A DNA stretch of 64,000 nucleotides. It comes from UBA5976 sp037137575 (lineage in GTDB: Bacteria; Actinomycetota; Actinomycetes; S36-B12; UBA5976). The stretch lies in the NCBI GenBank assembly GCA_037137575.1, contig JBAXKB010000003.1, positions 6,506 through 70,505 of the forward strand, given 5' to 3'. The notes beneath the pieces are model-generated. The model was given only the letters and a program-made list of their open reading frames with translations, searched no databases and was not told the origin of the DNA. The position numbers and the translations under genes are program-made. This document shows, piece by piece, positions 15,778-24,693 of this stretch; position 1 is the first letter of the stretch; the number at the start of each line of letters is the position of its first letter.

Positions 15778-17652
15778 GTGACCCAATTAGTTTCTCGCTC
15801 AGACCTTCGTAACGTAGCTATCATCGCCCACGTTGACCACGGTAAAACCACTCTTGTTGATGCCATGCTTTGGCAATCAGGCGCGTTTTCCGCTCATCAA
15901 GATGTGAATGATCGCGTAATGGATTCCATGGATCTAGAGCGGGAAAAAGGCATCACCATCTTGGCCAAAAATACGGCCGTTCGCTACGTCGGACCGGCTT
16001 CTCCTGATGGCGCAACCTTAAACATCATTGATACCCCTGGGCACGCGGACTTCGGTGGCGAAGTTGAGCGTGGCTTGGAAATGGTCGATGGCGTGCTGCT
16101 TTTGGTTGATGCCAGTGAAGGGCCCCTCCCGCAAACCCGTTTCGTATTGCGTAAAGCGTTGGCTAAGAAACTTCCAGTCGTGCTGGTGATCAACAAAGTA
16201 GACCGTAGTGATGCGCGTATTGAAGAAGTTGTCAACGAAACATACGAATTATTCTTTGATCTTGATGCCACTGAAGAGCAGATCAATTTCCCAATCGTTT
16301 ATGCGTCAGCAAAAGCTGGTCGCGCATCATTAACCCGTCCAGTAGACGGCGGGATGCCAGATGAAGCAGATCTTGAGCCGCTGTTTCGTACTTTAATTGA
16401 AACAGTGCCAGCTCCGGTTTATGATCCAGAAGCCCCTCTGCAGGCGCACGTAACTAACCTTGATTCATCTCCTTACCTTGGTCGCTTGGCAATTTGTCGC
16501 GTACGCAATGGAACTATCAAAAAAGGTCAACCGGTTGCTTGGTGTAAATCTGACGGTTCAATTGAACGCGTAAAGGTTGTCGAACTTTTGATGACCGAAG
16601 CGCTCACTCGCGTTTCTGCAGAATCTGCTGGCCCGGGCGACATCATCGCAGTAGCTGGTATGGAGAACATCACCATCGGCGAAACTTTGGCCGATCCTGA
16701 TAATCCAATTGCACTTCCAGTATTCACAGTTGACGAACCATCTATCTCTATGACTATCGGTATTAATACCTCGCCACTTGCGGGTGAAACTGGTAGTAAA
16801 GTGACAGCACGTTTATTGAAAACCCGCTTGGATGCTGAACTTATTGGCAATGTTTCTTTGCGAGTACTCGACACTGAACGACCTGATACTTGGGAAGTCC
16901 AGGGTCGTGGGGAACTACAGCTTGCTGTTCTTGTTGAGTTGATGCGTCGTGAGAAATACGAACTTACTGTTGGTAAACCACAGGTTGTTACCCGTGAAAT
17001 TAACGGCAAGCGCCACGAACCAGTTGAACGCCTGACTATCGATGTGCCTGAAGACTACGTTGGTGTGGTCACACAGTTACTCGGTCTTCGTAAAGGTCGC
17101 CTGGAGCAAATGGTTAACCATGGCACCGGCTGGGTGCGGATGGAATATTTAGTTCCAGCTCGTAGCCTTATCGGATTCCGTACCGAATTCTTGACTGAAA
17201 CTCGCGGAACTGGATTACTCCATCACGTGTTTGAAAAGTACGAGCCATGGTTTGGTGAATTACGTACGCGTCCGAATGGCTCTTTGGTATCTGATCGCCG
17301 CGGCGCAGTTACTGCTTATGCATGCTTTGGCATCCAAGAACGTGGAACTCTATTTGTCACGCCAACAACTGAAGTTTACGAAGGCATGATCATTGGCGAA
17401 AATGCTCGTTCGGAAGACATGGACGTCAATGTTGTTCGCGAAAAGAAACTAACCAACGTTCGCTCGGCAACTGGCGATGAACTTGAGCGTTTGATTCCAG
17501 CCAAGCAGTTAAGCCTGGAGCAAGCACTTGAGTTCTGTCGTGAAGACGAATGTGTTGAAGTTACTCCTAGTTTTGTGCGTATCCGTAAAGTACTTTTGAC
17601 AAAGACTGACCGTGATCGGGCCCGAGCGAAAGCCAAGACGCACAATTCGTGA
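15778..17652 (+). CDS. typA: Ribosome-associated GTPase TypA/BipA
   Basis: It is a translational GTPase involved in ribosome assembly and stress adaptation. G motifs are AHVDHGKTTLVDAML (G1), EKGITI (G2), DTPGHADF (G3), NKVDR (G4) and SAKAG (G5). EF-G-like domains III and V and the BipA-specific C-terminal domain follow, with GRKGRLEQMVNHGTG and LIGFRTEFLTETRGTGLLHHVF. Length (624) is normal. The coding sequence is rich in GT-ending codons, suggesting good expression. It is followed, with a four-base overlap, by a family-5 solute-binding protein gene, as in mycobacteria (typA-lpqW). Confidence 0.96.
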   Translation: MTQLVSRSDLRNVAIIAHVDHGKTTLVDAMLWQSGAFSAHQDVNDRVMDSMDLEREKGITILAKNTAVRYVGPASPDGATLNIIDTPGHADFGGEVERGLEMVDGVLLLVDASEGPLPQTRFVLRKALAKKLPVVLVINKVDRSDARIEEVVNETYELFFDLDATEEQINFPIVYASAKAGRASLTRPVDGGMPDEADLEPLFRTLIETVPAPVYDPEAPLQAHVTNLDSSPYLGRLAICRVRNGTIKKGQPVAWCKSDGSIERVKVVELLMTEALTRVSAESAGPGDIIAVAGMENITIGETLADPDNPIALPVFTVDEPSISMTIGINTSPLAGETGSKVTARLLKTRLDAELIGNVSLRVLDTERPDTWEVQGRGELQLAVLVELMRREKYELTVGKPQVVTREINGKRHEPVERLTIDVPEDYVGVVTQLLGLRKGRLEQMVNHGTGWVRMEYLVPARSLIGFRTEFLTETRGTGLLHHVFEKYEPWFGELRTRPNGSLVSDRRGAVTAYACFGIQERGTLFVTPTTEVYEGMIIGENARSEDMDVNVVREKKLTNVRSATGDELERLIPAKQLSLEQALEFCREDECVEVTPSFVRIRKVLLTKTDRDRARAKAKTHNS

Positions 17653-19412
17653 AGTTAACAATCCCGTCACCTCGTAGCCTCGGCGTTGCGGCCGTGGTGG
17701 GTATTGGCGTTGCTCTATTGGCTGGTTCAATCCCAACAAGCACTGTCGGCCCGAAAGAAAATGCCGGGCTAGAACGCGCAGTAGGCAAAGTTGGGCAAGA
17801 CGGCGGCAATTTAGTTTTGGGGTCAACCCGTCTTTGTGACTCTTTTGACCCAGCAGCCAGTTTTGATACTTGGTGCGGAGCTGTATTTCGGCTTTATGCG
17901 CGAAATCTCATGGCATTTAGTGGACAAGCTGGGGCCGCTAGTTTGCGGACTCAACCAGATTTGGCGATAACAGCACCAAAAGTAAATGCCGATAGTACTA
18001 AATGGTCGTTCAAGCTGCGCAAAAATGTTCGCTGGGATAACGGCAAGTTAGTTACGGCCCAAGATGTAAAGTATTCGATCGAGCGGTTGTATTCCCCAGG
18101 TTTCGAAGGGACGGTTAGCGAAAAGTATTTATGTTTGCTAAGTGACTGTTCCAAGGGGGTTCCAACTTTTACCGGACCAGATAAGCACGGCAAAAAACAA
18201 TTGCCCACGATTTCAACTGTTGGTACTAACACAGTTGTGTTCAAGTTAAAGAGCCCAAGTGTTGATTTCGATAAAGTGCTTGCACTGCCACAGTTCTCGG
18301 TGATTCAAAAGTCAAGAGATCTATATTTTCGGGGCAAGAAACAAAGTTATGGGCAGAATCCAGGATCGAATGGACCTTTTGTCCTGCACCTGGATAGAAG
18401 AAACCATATTGCAAAATTTACTCGAAATAAATATTGGGTCCAAGTTTCAGATGCGATTCGCTCGCCACATGTGGATAGCATGTCCTGGAAAATAATCAGC
18501 GATGTGACTCAATTGAATTCGGCAACTGTAAAGGACAAAATTGACATCCGGTTGGGTGAAGATTTTGCTATTGGGCCCGAAATTAAGTCGTTTTTGAAGT
18601 CCAAACAAGCTCAGTTTGATCATCCATTAACTGGCTTCACTAACTTTCTGGTGGTTCGTCCACAGAAAACTCCACTGAATCGAGTTGCCTGCCGACAAGC
18701 AATTTTCTATGCCATCGATAAGACGGCTCTGCAAAATATTCGAGGCGGTGAGACGAAATCACAAATCGCCACTTCGCTTCTGGCTGCAAATATTGCGGGG
18801 TATGACCCTAAGAACGACATTTATCAAAGCGCTGCAAGTCCGCGTGGAAATGTACAGCAAGCCTCTGCTGCATTAAAGCGCTGTGGCTACCCCGAGGGAT
18901 TCGAAATCACGATGGCTTATCTCAACCTTGGCGTAGGTGCTGAAGTATTCCGAAGTATTCAAGCAAGTCTGGCGCAGGTAGGTATTGTCGTTGCGCCTAG
19001 GCGCTTTGATAATTACTCAGACTTTATTTTGTCAACGGGCAACGTTGAGGAATTGGCCAATCAAGATATCTCCTTAGTGGTAAGCGGCGCGCAATCCTCA
19101 ATTGGTAGCCCGTCAGACTATTGGGCAGGTTTTGTTGACAGTCGTTTAATTAAACCTTTTGGCAACCAAAATTTAGCAGTTATTGATAATCCAACAATTA
19201 ATGCGAAATTGGATGCAATGGTTACCTCGCCTGAACAGGAGGCTTCCTTGAGCGCGGACATAAATGACATTGTCATGAATCGCGCGGTCTATTTGCCTTA
19301 TGGCTATGACCGTCTTTTGATGTACCGAAACCCAAAAGTGCTTGGAATTTACATCCAGCAGGCGCTAGGTGGGCAGTACGACATAGTCAATGTTGGGTTG
19401 GCTTCAAACTAA
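17649..19412 (+). CDS. Extracellular solute-binding protein family 5, LpqW-like
   Basis: The 587-residue protein has an N-terminal hydrophobic export signal (residues about 10-28) and the family-5 peptide/nickel-binding fold: WSFKLRKNVRWDNGKLVTAQDVKYSIER, then GSNGPFVL, then RQAIFYAIDKTAL. Unlike the next gene product it has no lipobox cysteine, so it is secreted or anchored by an uncleaved signal. It begins at GTG overlapping the typA stop. In Mycobacterium the gene after typA is lpqW, a member of this fold that steers lipomannan/LAM synthesis instead of transport. No permease or ATPase gene is adjacent here either. Function could be peptide capture or LpqW-like; sequence cannot decide. Confidence 0.75.
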   Translation: MKLTIPSPRSLGVAAVVGIGVALLAGSIPTSTVGPKENAGLERAVGKVGQDGGNLVLGSTRLCDSFDPAASFDTWCGAVFRLYARNLMAFSGQAGAASLRTQPDLAITAPKVNADSTKWSFKLRKNVRWDNGKLVTAQDVKYSIERLYSPGFEGTVSEKYLCLLSDCSKGVPTFTGPDKHGKKQLPTISTVGTNTVVFKLKSPSVDFDKVLALPQFSVIQKSRDLYFRGKKQSYGQNPGSNGPFVLHLDRRNHIAKFTRNKYWVQVSDAIRSPHVDSMSWKIISDVTQLNSATVKDKIDIRLGEDFAIGPEIKSFLKSKQAQFDHPLTGFTNFLVVRPQKTPLNRVACRQAIFYAIDKTALQNIRGGETKSQIATSLLAANIAGYDPKNDIYQSAASPRGNVQQASAALKRCGYPEGFEITMAYLNLGVGAEVFRSIQASLAQVGIVVAPRRFDNYSDFILSTGNVEELANQDISLVVSGAQSSIGSPSDYWAGFVDSRLIKPFGNQNLAVIDNPTINAKLDAMVTSPEQEASLSADINDIVMNRAVYLPYGYDRLLMYRNPKVLGIYIQQALGGQYDIVNVGLASN

Positions 19413-19477
19413 TTGCGAATTTTGTAGGATAAATCAATTAATTCAACGAATTCCTTGATTGATTAGGATTGACTACC

Positions 19478-21187
19478 ATGAGCAACAAATTTGGTTTGCG
19501 TTTGGCTGTGGTGGTGAGTGCGGTTACTCTACTGCTCACAGCCTGCACCAAGAGCGAAATCACTTCGAGTCCGGCAAAAGGCGGAACTCTCTACATACTC
19601 ACTTCGGCAAAGCAGATTACCCACCTTGATCCGCAGCGAAATTATGCGCCAGAAGATTTAGCATTTGCGAGTGGTTATCTAAATCGCACGCTAACTCAGT
19701 ACAAAGTTAGTGACGACGACACTCAGTCAAGTAACTTGGTCGCAGACCTAGCTACGGATACGGGCTCAATTTCAAATGCTGGAAAAACCTGGTCATTTAC
19801 TCTTCGTGATGGCGTCAAATGGCAGGATGGCACCGATGTCACCTGTGAAGACATTAAATACGGGGTGTCACGAACTTTTGCTACCAATTTAATTTTTGAT
19901 GGGTATCTTTACGCGCTGTCTCTGTTAGATATCCCAAAAAACAGTAAGGGCATATCTAAATATTCCGGACCCTATAAAAAGGATGCTGCAGGTCAGGCGT
20001 TATTCGATCACGCTGTTCACTGCGATGGCAACAAAATAACATTCAACCTGTCAGCACCTGCAACAGACTTTAATTACACCGTCACGTTAAGTGCTTTTGC
20101 ACCTGTACAGAAGTCAAAAGATACGCGCAATAAATACGATCGAAATATCCAGTCCAATGGCCCTTACATGATTGCGCCAAGTAAATCTAAGCGCAAACTT
20201 ATTCTGGTTCGTAACCCGCATTGGGACATTGCAACAGATTCAATCCGTAAAGCGAATCCTGATCGTATTGAGTACAGCTTCTCGTTGCCACAGAGCGTAG
20301 TGACTCAGAGTTTGATGAGTAGTTCTGGCAAGTTTGCTCATGCAATTTCGCCTGACAGTATTTCAAGTAGCAAAATTGATGAAGTATTCAGTGGTGCACA
20401 ATTTGCCCAGCGCAGGTTCAATGAATTAAATCCGTACTTCTCGTTTTTCGCACTAAATACGAAGAAAGTGCCAAACCTGAAACATCGCCAAGCTATTTTG
20501 GCTGGAATCAATCGTGAGGCTTTGCGCACATTAGCTGGCGGTCCTTATGTCGTTGATTACGCCGATGGTTTTTTAAAACCAAACATTGGCCAAGATTATG
20601 CACCGACTGGTTTGTGGGATGGGTTACTCGGCGACAAGGTCCCGACAACCGGCAACGTTGATTTAGCCAAACGGCTCATCAAGGAATCAGGCGCTAAGTT
20701 TCCAAACCCATTGGTTTTTGACTACAGCAAAAGTCCAACCAATGACAAAGTGGCTGCCAGCATTATGGCTTCATTAGCCCGCGTTGGTATTCGGGTTAAA
20801 CCACATGGAGTTCCTGCCGATGCTTATCTGAACTTCCTCTTGAATCCAGCCAAACAAGGTGGGATGAGCGCTGCTAGTTGGAATACTGATTGGCAGAATG
20901 CGTCATCGGTAATTCCTGATTTGTTCACACCAACCGGCGGATTCCCGCTGACGCAATATTCTTCTGCAAAGTGGGTTACCAAAGTTGCGGTAACTAGAGA
21001 AATTACTGATCGCGCCAAACAGGCAAAAGCTTGGCAGAGTTTGAACAAGGAAGCGACCCGGTTAGCGCTTGCCTGCCCAAATCAGTTTGGTCTTGATCAG
21101 CGACTTGCTGGGGCTAAAGTCAAAGGCGCATTCATTTGGGCGCCTTATTCTTCTTGGCCCTACGCCACACTTTCGGTAACCAAGTAA
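19478..21187 (+). CDS. Extracellular solute-binding lipoprotein family 5
   Basis: A lipoprotein with signal peptide 1-22, lipobox LTAC (Cys23) and the SBP_bac_5 fold: GTLYILTSAKQITHLDPQ, WSFTLRDGVKWQDGTDVTCEDIKYG, SNGPYMI and RQAILAGINREALR. Such proteins normally deliver oligopeptides to an ABC importer, but none is encoded nearby. It looks like a diverged duplicate of the preceding gene. ATG 19478 with TTAGGA about ten bases upstream is preferred to the TTG at 19469. The gap between the two genes (65 nt) is short enough for co-transcription. The 3' end faces the S9 peptidase gene across 20 nt. Confidence 0.82.
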   Translation: MSNKFGLRLAVVVSAVTLLLTACTKSEITSSPAKGGTLYILTSAKQITHLDPQRNYAPEDLAFASGYLNRTLTQYKVSDDDTQSSNLVADLATDTGSISNAGKTWSFTLRDGVKWQDGTDVTCEDIKYGVSRTFATNLIFDGYLYALSLLDIPKNSKGISKYSGPYKKDAAGQALFDHAVHCDGNKITFNLSAPATDFNYTVTLSAFAPVQKSKDTRNKYDRNIQSNGPYMIAPSKSKRKLILVRNPHWDIATDSIRKANPDRIEYSFSLPQSVVTQSLMSSSGKFAHAISPDSISSSKIDEVFSGAQFAQRRFNELNPYFSFFALNTKKVPNLKHRQAILAGINREALRTLAGGPYVVDYADGFLKPNIGQDYAPTGLWDGLLGDKVPTTGNVDLAKRLIKESGAKFPNPLVFDYSKSPTNDKVAASIMASLARVGIRVKPHGVPADAYLNFLLNPAKQGGMSAASWNTDWQNASSVIPDLFTPTGGFPLTQYSSAKWVTKVAVTREITDRAKQAKAWQSLNKEATRLALACPNQFGLDQRLAGAKVKGAFIWAPYSSWPYATLSVTK

Positions 21188-21207
21188 TTCTTCAACTGGT
21201 CGACGAA

Positions 21208-23298
21208 TTAGTCGTTAACTAAAGACTGCTTAAAGAACGCAACCGATTGCAATGCGATATTTTCTGATACTTCTTCTTGAGGTGTCATGTGGGTAACACC
21301 CGAAAGCGGTAGCACGCTGTGCTGGCCCTTCTTGGCAAGAAGATGACTCGAAAGCTGCAAAGTATGCGCGAAGACAACGTTGTCGTCTGCAGTTCCATGA
21401 ATCAGAAGAAGTGGTCGTTCTAACCGATTCTGCTCAAGTAGTGAATTATGTTTATAAACTTCGGGAACCTCATTTGGATTACCAAGGTAACGCTCTGTGT
21501 AAGCAGTGTCGTACAGAGTCCATTCGGTTACTGGCGCACCAGCTACCGCCGCATGAAATACTTCCGGCCGATTAAGTACGGCTAGCGCAGCCAGGTAACC
21601 GCCAAAGGACCAACCTGTTATGCCAACCTTGGTGGCATCAACATCGTTTGGAAATAATTTTGCGATGTCTTCAACTGCGCTTTGCTGATCGTCAAGAACT
21701 GGTTTGACGAAGTCGTGATAAATTTCATGATCCCAAATCGGGCCACGACCTGGGGTGCCACGGTTGTCTGCAATCACTACACAGAATCCTTGGTCGGCAA
21801 ACCACTGATCTTCAGCGTAAATGTTTGCAACATTTAGTACCTGCGCGCCATGTGGTCCACCGTATGGGCGCAAAAGAATTGGAAGCTTCTTGCTGCCAAA
21901 TTTATGCTCTGTTGGAAATAGAACTGCAGTATTCACTTTGTGCGGCCCAGTTTGGAACAGCTGTACTACTGGAGTCACAATCGGTGTTTCTGCATGTGAA
22001 TCAAATTGGTGGATGATTTCGTCATTGCGAGTTAAGCGATAAGTGCGTTCGTGAGTCGCCAATCGTGACTGGATAAGTATCTGCCAGAGGTCTTCGCCGA
22101 TTTTCATACTTGGGTAGGCAGAGACGCCGCCGTCACCTGTTAGCTCAGATATTTCACCTGATGCATGAACCCGAATTAATTGTCGGTCCATCGCGTTACT
22201 TGTGGCGATTACGTCTACAAATTGATCGGATACCGAAACTACTGACATAACCTGCAAGCCAGCGGGTGTTGCAGTGCGAGTGCCAATTTGTAATTCTCTG
22301 GTATCAGTCACGCGGTTATCTATTACGGAAACTATTTCGTCGTTTAACCAAACGGGCTGGCCAGGGATAACTTCAACAAATTGTGGATCAGAAACGCTGT
22401 GAACTACTTCCAGACTATTGAGGTTTAGCGCATGAGTTACAAACTCTGTTTGCGCACGATTAGCCACGGTAATGAGTGGATTTTTTTCTGCTTGCCACGA
22501 AACGCTTATTAGATATTCGTAGGCAGTGTTATCCCAAGTAATTGGAGTTGATGAGCCAGAGAGTGAAAAATGATGCAAAGTAACTTCTGCATTCGTCGAA
22601 CCTGCATACGGATATTTCTGTTCGCGAGGAGTCGAGTGTGGGTTCGCCATGTCACTTATCCACCAAGTGTTTACTGCTGAGTCATCAGTTCGTTGGGCAA
22701 TAAAGCCATCGCTATTGGGCGAGAACCAAATGCCCCGCATACGGCCGAATTCTTCAGCAGCGATGAAATCTGCAAGGCCCCACGAAACATTCTCGGCCGT
22801 TTCATTTGTGGCAACGCGTTGATGACTGCCATCGAACTCACATAGATGTATGTTCTTGCCATCGGACCAAATGATGTGAGAGCCATCTGGGGAAACTTGC
22901 GGGTCAATTATTGGCCCAGAAACTTCCAGCGCATTGATTTGTTCAGTCACTACATCAGCGGTAAAGAGTTTGCCAGCGAGTGCGAAAGCTAAATATTTGC
23001 CGGAGCTATCTGATGAGTAACTTGTGATGCCGCCAGTTGTCTCACGCATGCGCTCACGTCGGGCTCGCTCAGCATCTGGGATGTCTTCGGTGTCAGCCAA
23101 GAGTGTTCGTGGATCCGCGATTTTGCGTTCGATGTTCTGATCAATATCGAACACCCATAGTGAATTAACGCCATCGCGTCCGTGGTCGCTGCGTAGGAAT
23201 GTAACTAGTGATGCATCGGCCAAAAGGTTAAATCCACGGGGAGCTCCTAATTGGAACCGGCGAGTGGCTGCCATTTGACGCGGGAATGTTTCGCTCAT
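21208..23298 (-). CDS. S9-family serine peptidase (dipeptidyl-peptidase IV-like)
   Basis: The 696-residue protein has an N-terminal beta-propeller region and a C-terminal alpha/beta-hydrolase peptidase domain. The nucleophile elbow is GWSFGGYLAA. The Asp lies in IHGTADDNV and the His in SGVTHMTPQEE. The RGTPGRGPIWDHEIY region is typical of DPP-IV-type peptidases, which clip dipeptides after proline or alanine. No signal peptide is seen, so it should act in the cytoplasm on imported peptides, which fits the two peptide-binding-like proteins next door. Translation likely starts at ATG 23298, 6 nt after a CAAAAT hexamer. Confidence 0.9.
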   Translation of the reverse strand: MSETFPRQMAATRRFQLGAPRGFNLLADASLVTFLRSDHGRDGVNSLWVFDIDQNIERKIADPRTLLADTEDIPDAERARRERMRETTGGITSYSSDSSGKYLAFALAGKLFTADVVTEQINALEVSGPIIDPQVSPDGSHIIWSDGKNIHLCEFDGSHQRVATNETAENVSWGLADFIAAEEFGRMRGIWFSPNSDGFIAQRTDDSAVNTWWISDMANPHSTPREQKYPYAGSTNAEVTLHHFSLSGSSTPITWDNTAYEYLISVSWQAEKNPLITVANRAQTEFVTHALNLNSLEVVHSVSDPQFVEVIPGQPVWLNDEIVSVIDNRVTDTRELQIGTRTATPAGLQVMSVVSVSDQFVDVIATSNAMDRQLIRVHASGEISELTGDGGVSAYPSMKIGEDLWQILIQSRLATHERTYRLTRNDEIIHQFDSHAETPIVTPVVQLFQTGPHKVNTAVLFPTEHKFGSKKLPILLRPYGGPHGAQVLNVANIYAEDQWFADQGFCVVIADNRGTPGRGPIWDHEIYHDFVKPVLDDQQSAVEDIAKLFPNDVDATKVGITGWSFGGYLAALAVLNRPEVFHAAVAGAPVTEWTLYDTAYTERYLGNPNEVPEVYKHNSLLEQNRLERPLLLIHGTADDNVVFAHTLQLSSHLLAKKGQHSVLPLSGVTHMTPQEEVSENIALQSVAFFKQSLVND

Positions 23299-23304
23299 CC
23301 CACG

Positions 23305-23310
23305 ATTTTG
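23305..23310 (-). promoter_or_regulatory. Predicted -10 element for leaderless S9 peptidase gene
   Basis: Minus-strand CAAAAT, 6 nt before ATG 23298. The first base departs from the TAnnnT pattern, so support is weaker than elsewhere. Confidence 0.4.
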
Positions 23311-23356
23311 CCATGTTCAACTCGTTTAGGTGCGCTGCATCGGCAAATACATCTCG

Positions 23357-23362
23357 TAAAGT
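23357..23362 (+). promoter_or_regulatory. Predicted -10 element for leaderless mshB
   Basis: TAAAGT, then GGGAGA, then GTG 23369. The purine spacer is too close to the start to be a normal ribosome-binding site. Confidence 0.55.
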
Positions 23363-23368
23363 GGGAGA

Positions 23369-24256
23369 GTGTCGAATAACCGCCGTTTATTGCTCGTCCA
23401 TGCCCACCCTGATGATGAAACAATCGGCACTGGTGCAACCATGGCCAAATATGTCGCAGAGGGCGCACAAGTAACTCTCGTAACCTGCACATTGGGGGAT
23501 GAAGGGGAAATCCTTGTCCCAGAGCTTGCGCACTTAGCAGCGCACGATCAGGACAAATTGGCCGAACATCGACTTGTTGAGTTGGCGCAGGCTATGGCAC
23601 AGCTGGGAGTCACGGACTACCGCATCCTGGGGGGTATCGGTGGGTATCGCGACAGCGGAATGATCGGCACTGCGCCCAACCAGCGACCCGATTCTTTTTG
23701 GCAAGCAGACTTGCTTGAGGCGGCCAAACACTTAGTGAAAATTATCCGCGAAACTAAACCACAGGTTCTAGTTACTTACGATGATTTTGGTGGCTATGGA
23801 CATCCAGATCACATTCAAGCTCACCGAGTTGCCACTTATGCTGCTGCACTTGCAGGTGTTGGAAGTTTCGCTCCGGAATTAGGTTCGCCATGGAATATCT
23901 CAAAACTATATTGGACAGCTTTTCCAGTCAGTGTGATTCGGGCTGGCATCGAAGCGCTACGGGCTAATGGCGAAGACACCGGATTTGCCGCACAGGATCC
24001 AGAAGACGTCCCGTTTGCCTGCCCTGATGAATTTATTTCTACAGTTGTCGATGCGGGTCAATATGTCGAGCAAAAGTTTTCCGCACTGAGGGCGCACGAA
24101 ACCCAAATTAATGCCGATTCTGGTTTCTTTGCCTTGTCGAATAACTTGGGCTCACAAGTTATGGGCTTTGAGTATTTCCGTCTGGCATTTGGTGAACTTG
24201 GCGAACTAGATTCTGCTGGCCATGAAACGGATCTTTTTGCTGGAGTAAAACTCTGA
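23369..24256 (+). CDS. mshB: Mycothiol biosynthesis GlcNAc-Ins deacetylase (MshB)
   Basis: It is a zinc deacetylase of the LmbE/PIG-L family that removes the acetyl group from GlcNAc-inositol in mycothiol synthesis. The zinc ligands are in AHPDDE (residues 12-17) and GHPDHIQAH (about 151). The region with VTCTLGDEGE, ILGGIGGYRDSGM and the C-terminal AHETQI matches MshB better than mycothiol-conjugate amidase. Length is 295. mshB heads an operon with a small membrane protein and a VanW protein (TGATG, then TAATG junctions), in the same order as the mycobacterial Rv1170 region. A mycoredoxin gene at 53.6 kb supports use of mycothiol. Confidence 0.88.
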   Translation: MSNNRRLLLVHAHPDDETIGTGATMAKYVAEGAQVTLVTCTLGDEGEILVPELAHLAAHDQDKLAEHRLVELAQAMAQLGVTDYRILGGIGGYRDSGMIGTAPNQRPDSFWQADLLEAAKHLVKIIRETKPQVLVTYDDFGGYGHPDHIQAHRVATYAAALAGVGSFAPELGSPWNISKLYWTAFPVSVIRAGIEALRANGEDTGFAAQDPEDVPFACPDEFISTVVDAGQYVEQKFSALRAHETQINADSGFFALSNNLGSQVMGFEYFRLAFGELGELDSAGHETDLFAGVKL

Positions 24257-24693
24257 TGCAGAAATTCTCAAATATGTTCGTTGGTCTTTTAGCTGGGTTG
24301 GCCCTTGGTATTCCTTGTGCTTTCATTCAGGCCGATCGCATCAGCATCGGCGGCCAAGTTATTCCCTACGGCGCATTACTTGCCTTAGCGCTGATTTTTG
24401 TTTGCCAGCTTTGGCTAGCTCGCTCAACACAGAGCAGATTTTCCGCAATAGGCGTAGCGCTCGGGTGGGTGCTGAGTACGACTCTTCTCGGGAAACAGTT
24501 TGGTTCCTATGAAGCGATCATCTTCGCTTCATCATGGTCAAACATATATGTAATCGGCGGCGCAATTGTTATTGGCTGCGCATGTACATTGCCGGCATTA
24601 CGACCTGTTATTAAGTCGGACGAGTTGCCTATCCCATTTACCGATGGCATGAAGATGCAAGAAAGTGAAGATGGGGAAGTAGGCCAAGGTTAA
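24256..24693 (+). CDS. Small membrane protein in the mshB operon
   Basis: A 145-residue protein with four hydrophobic segments (about 8-25, 36-54, 63-80 and 95-115) and an acidic cytoplasmic-like tail. It occupies the place of Rv1171-type membrane proteins (DUF6113-like) after mshB. No catalytic motif is visible and the function is unknown. Its ATG overlaps the mshB stop (TGATG) and its stop overlaps the next ATG (TAATG), so the three genes are translated as one coupled operon. Glycine-, alanine- and leucine-rich composition is consistent with helix packing. Confidence 0.65.
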   Translation: MQKFSNMFVGLLAGLALGIPCAFIQADRISIGGQVIPYGALLALALIFVCQLWLARSTQSRFSAIGVALGWVLSTTLLGKQFGSYEAIIFASSWSNIYVIGGAIVIGCACTLPALRPVIKSDELPIPFTDGMKMQESEDGEVGQG

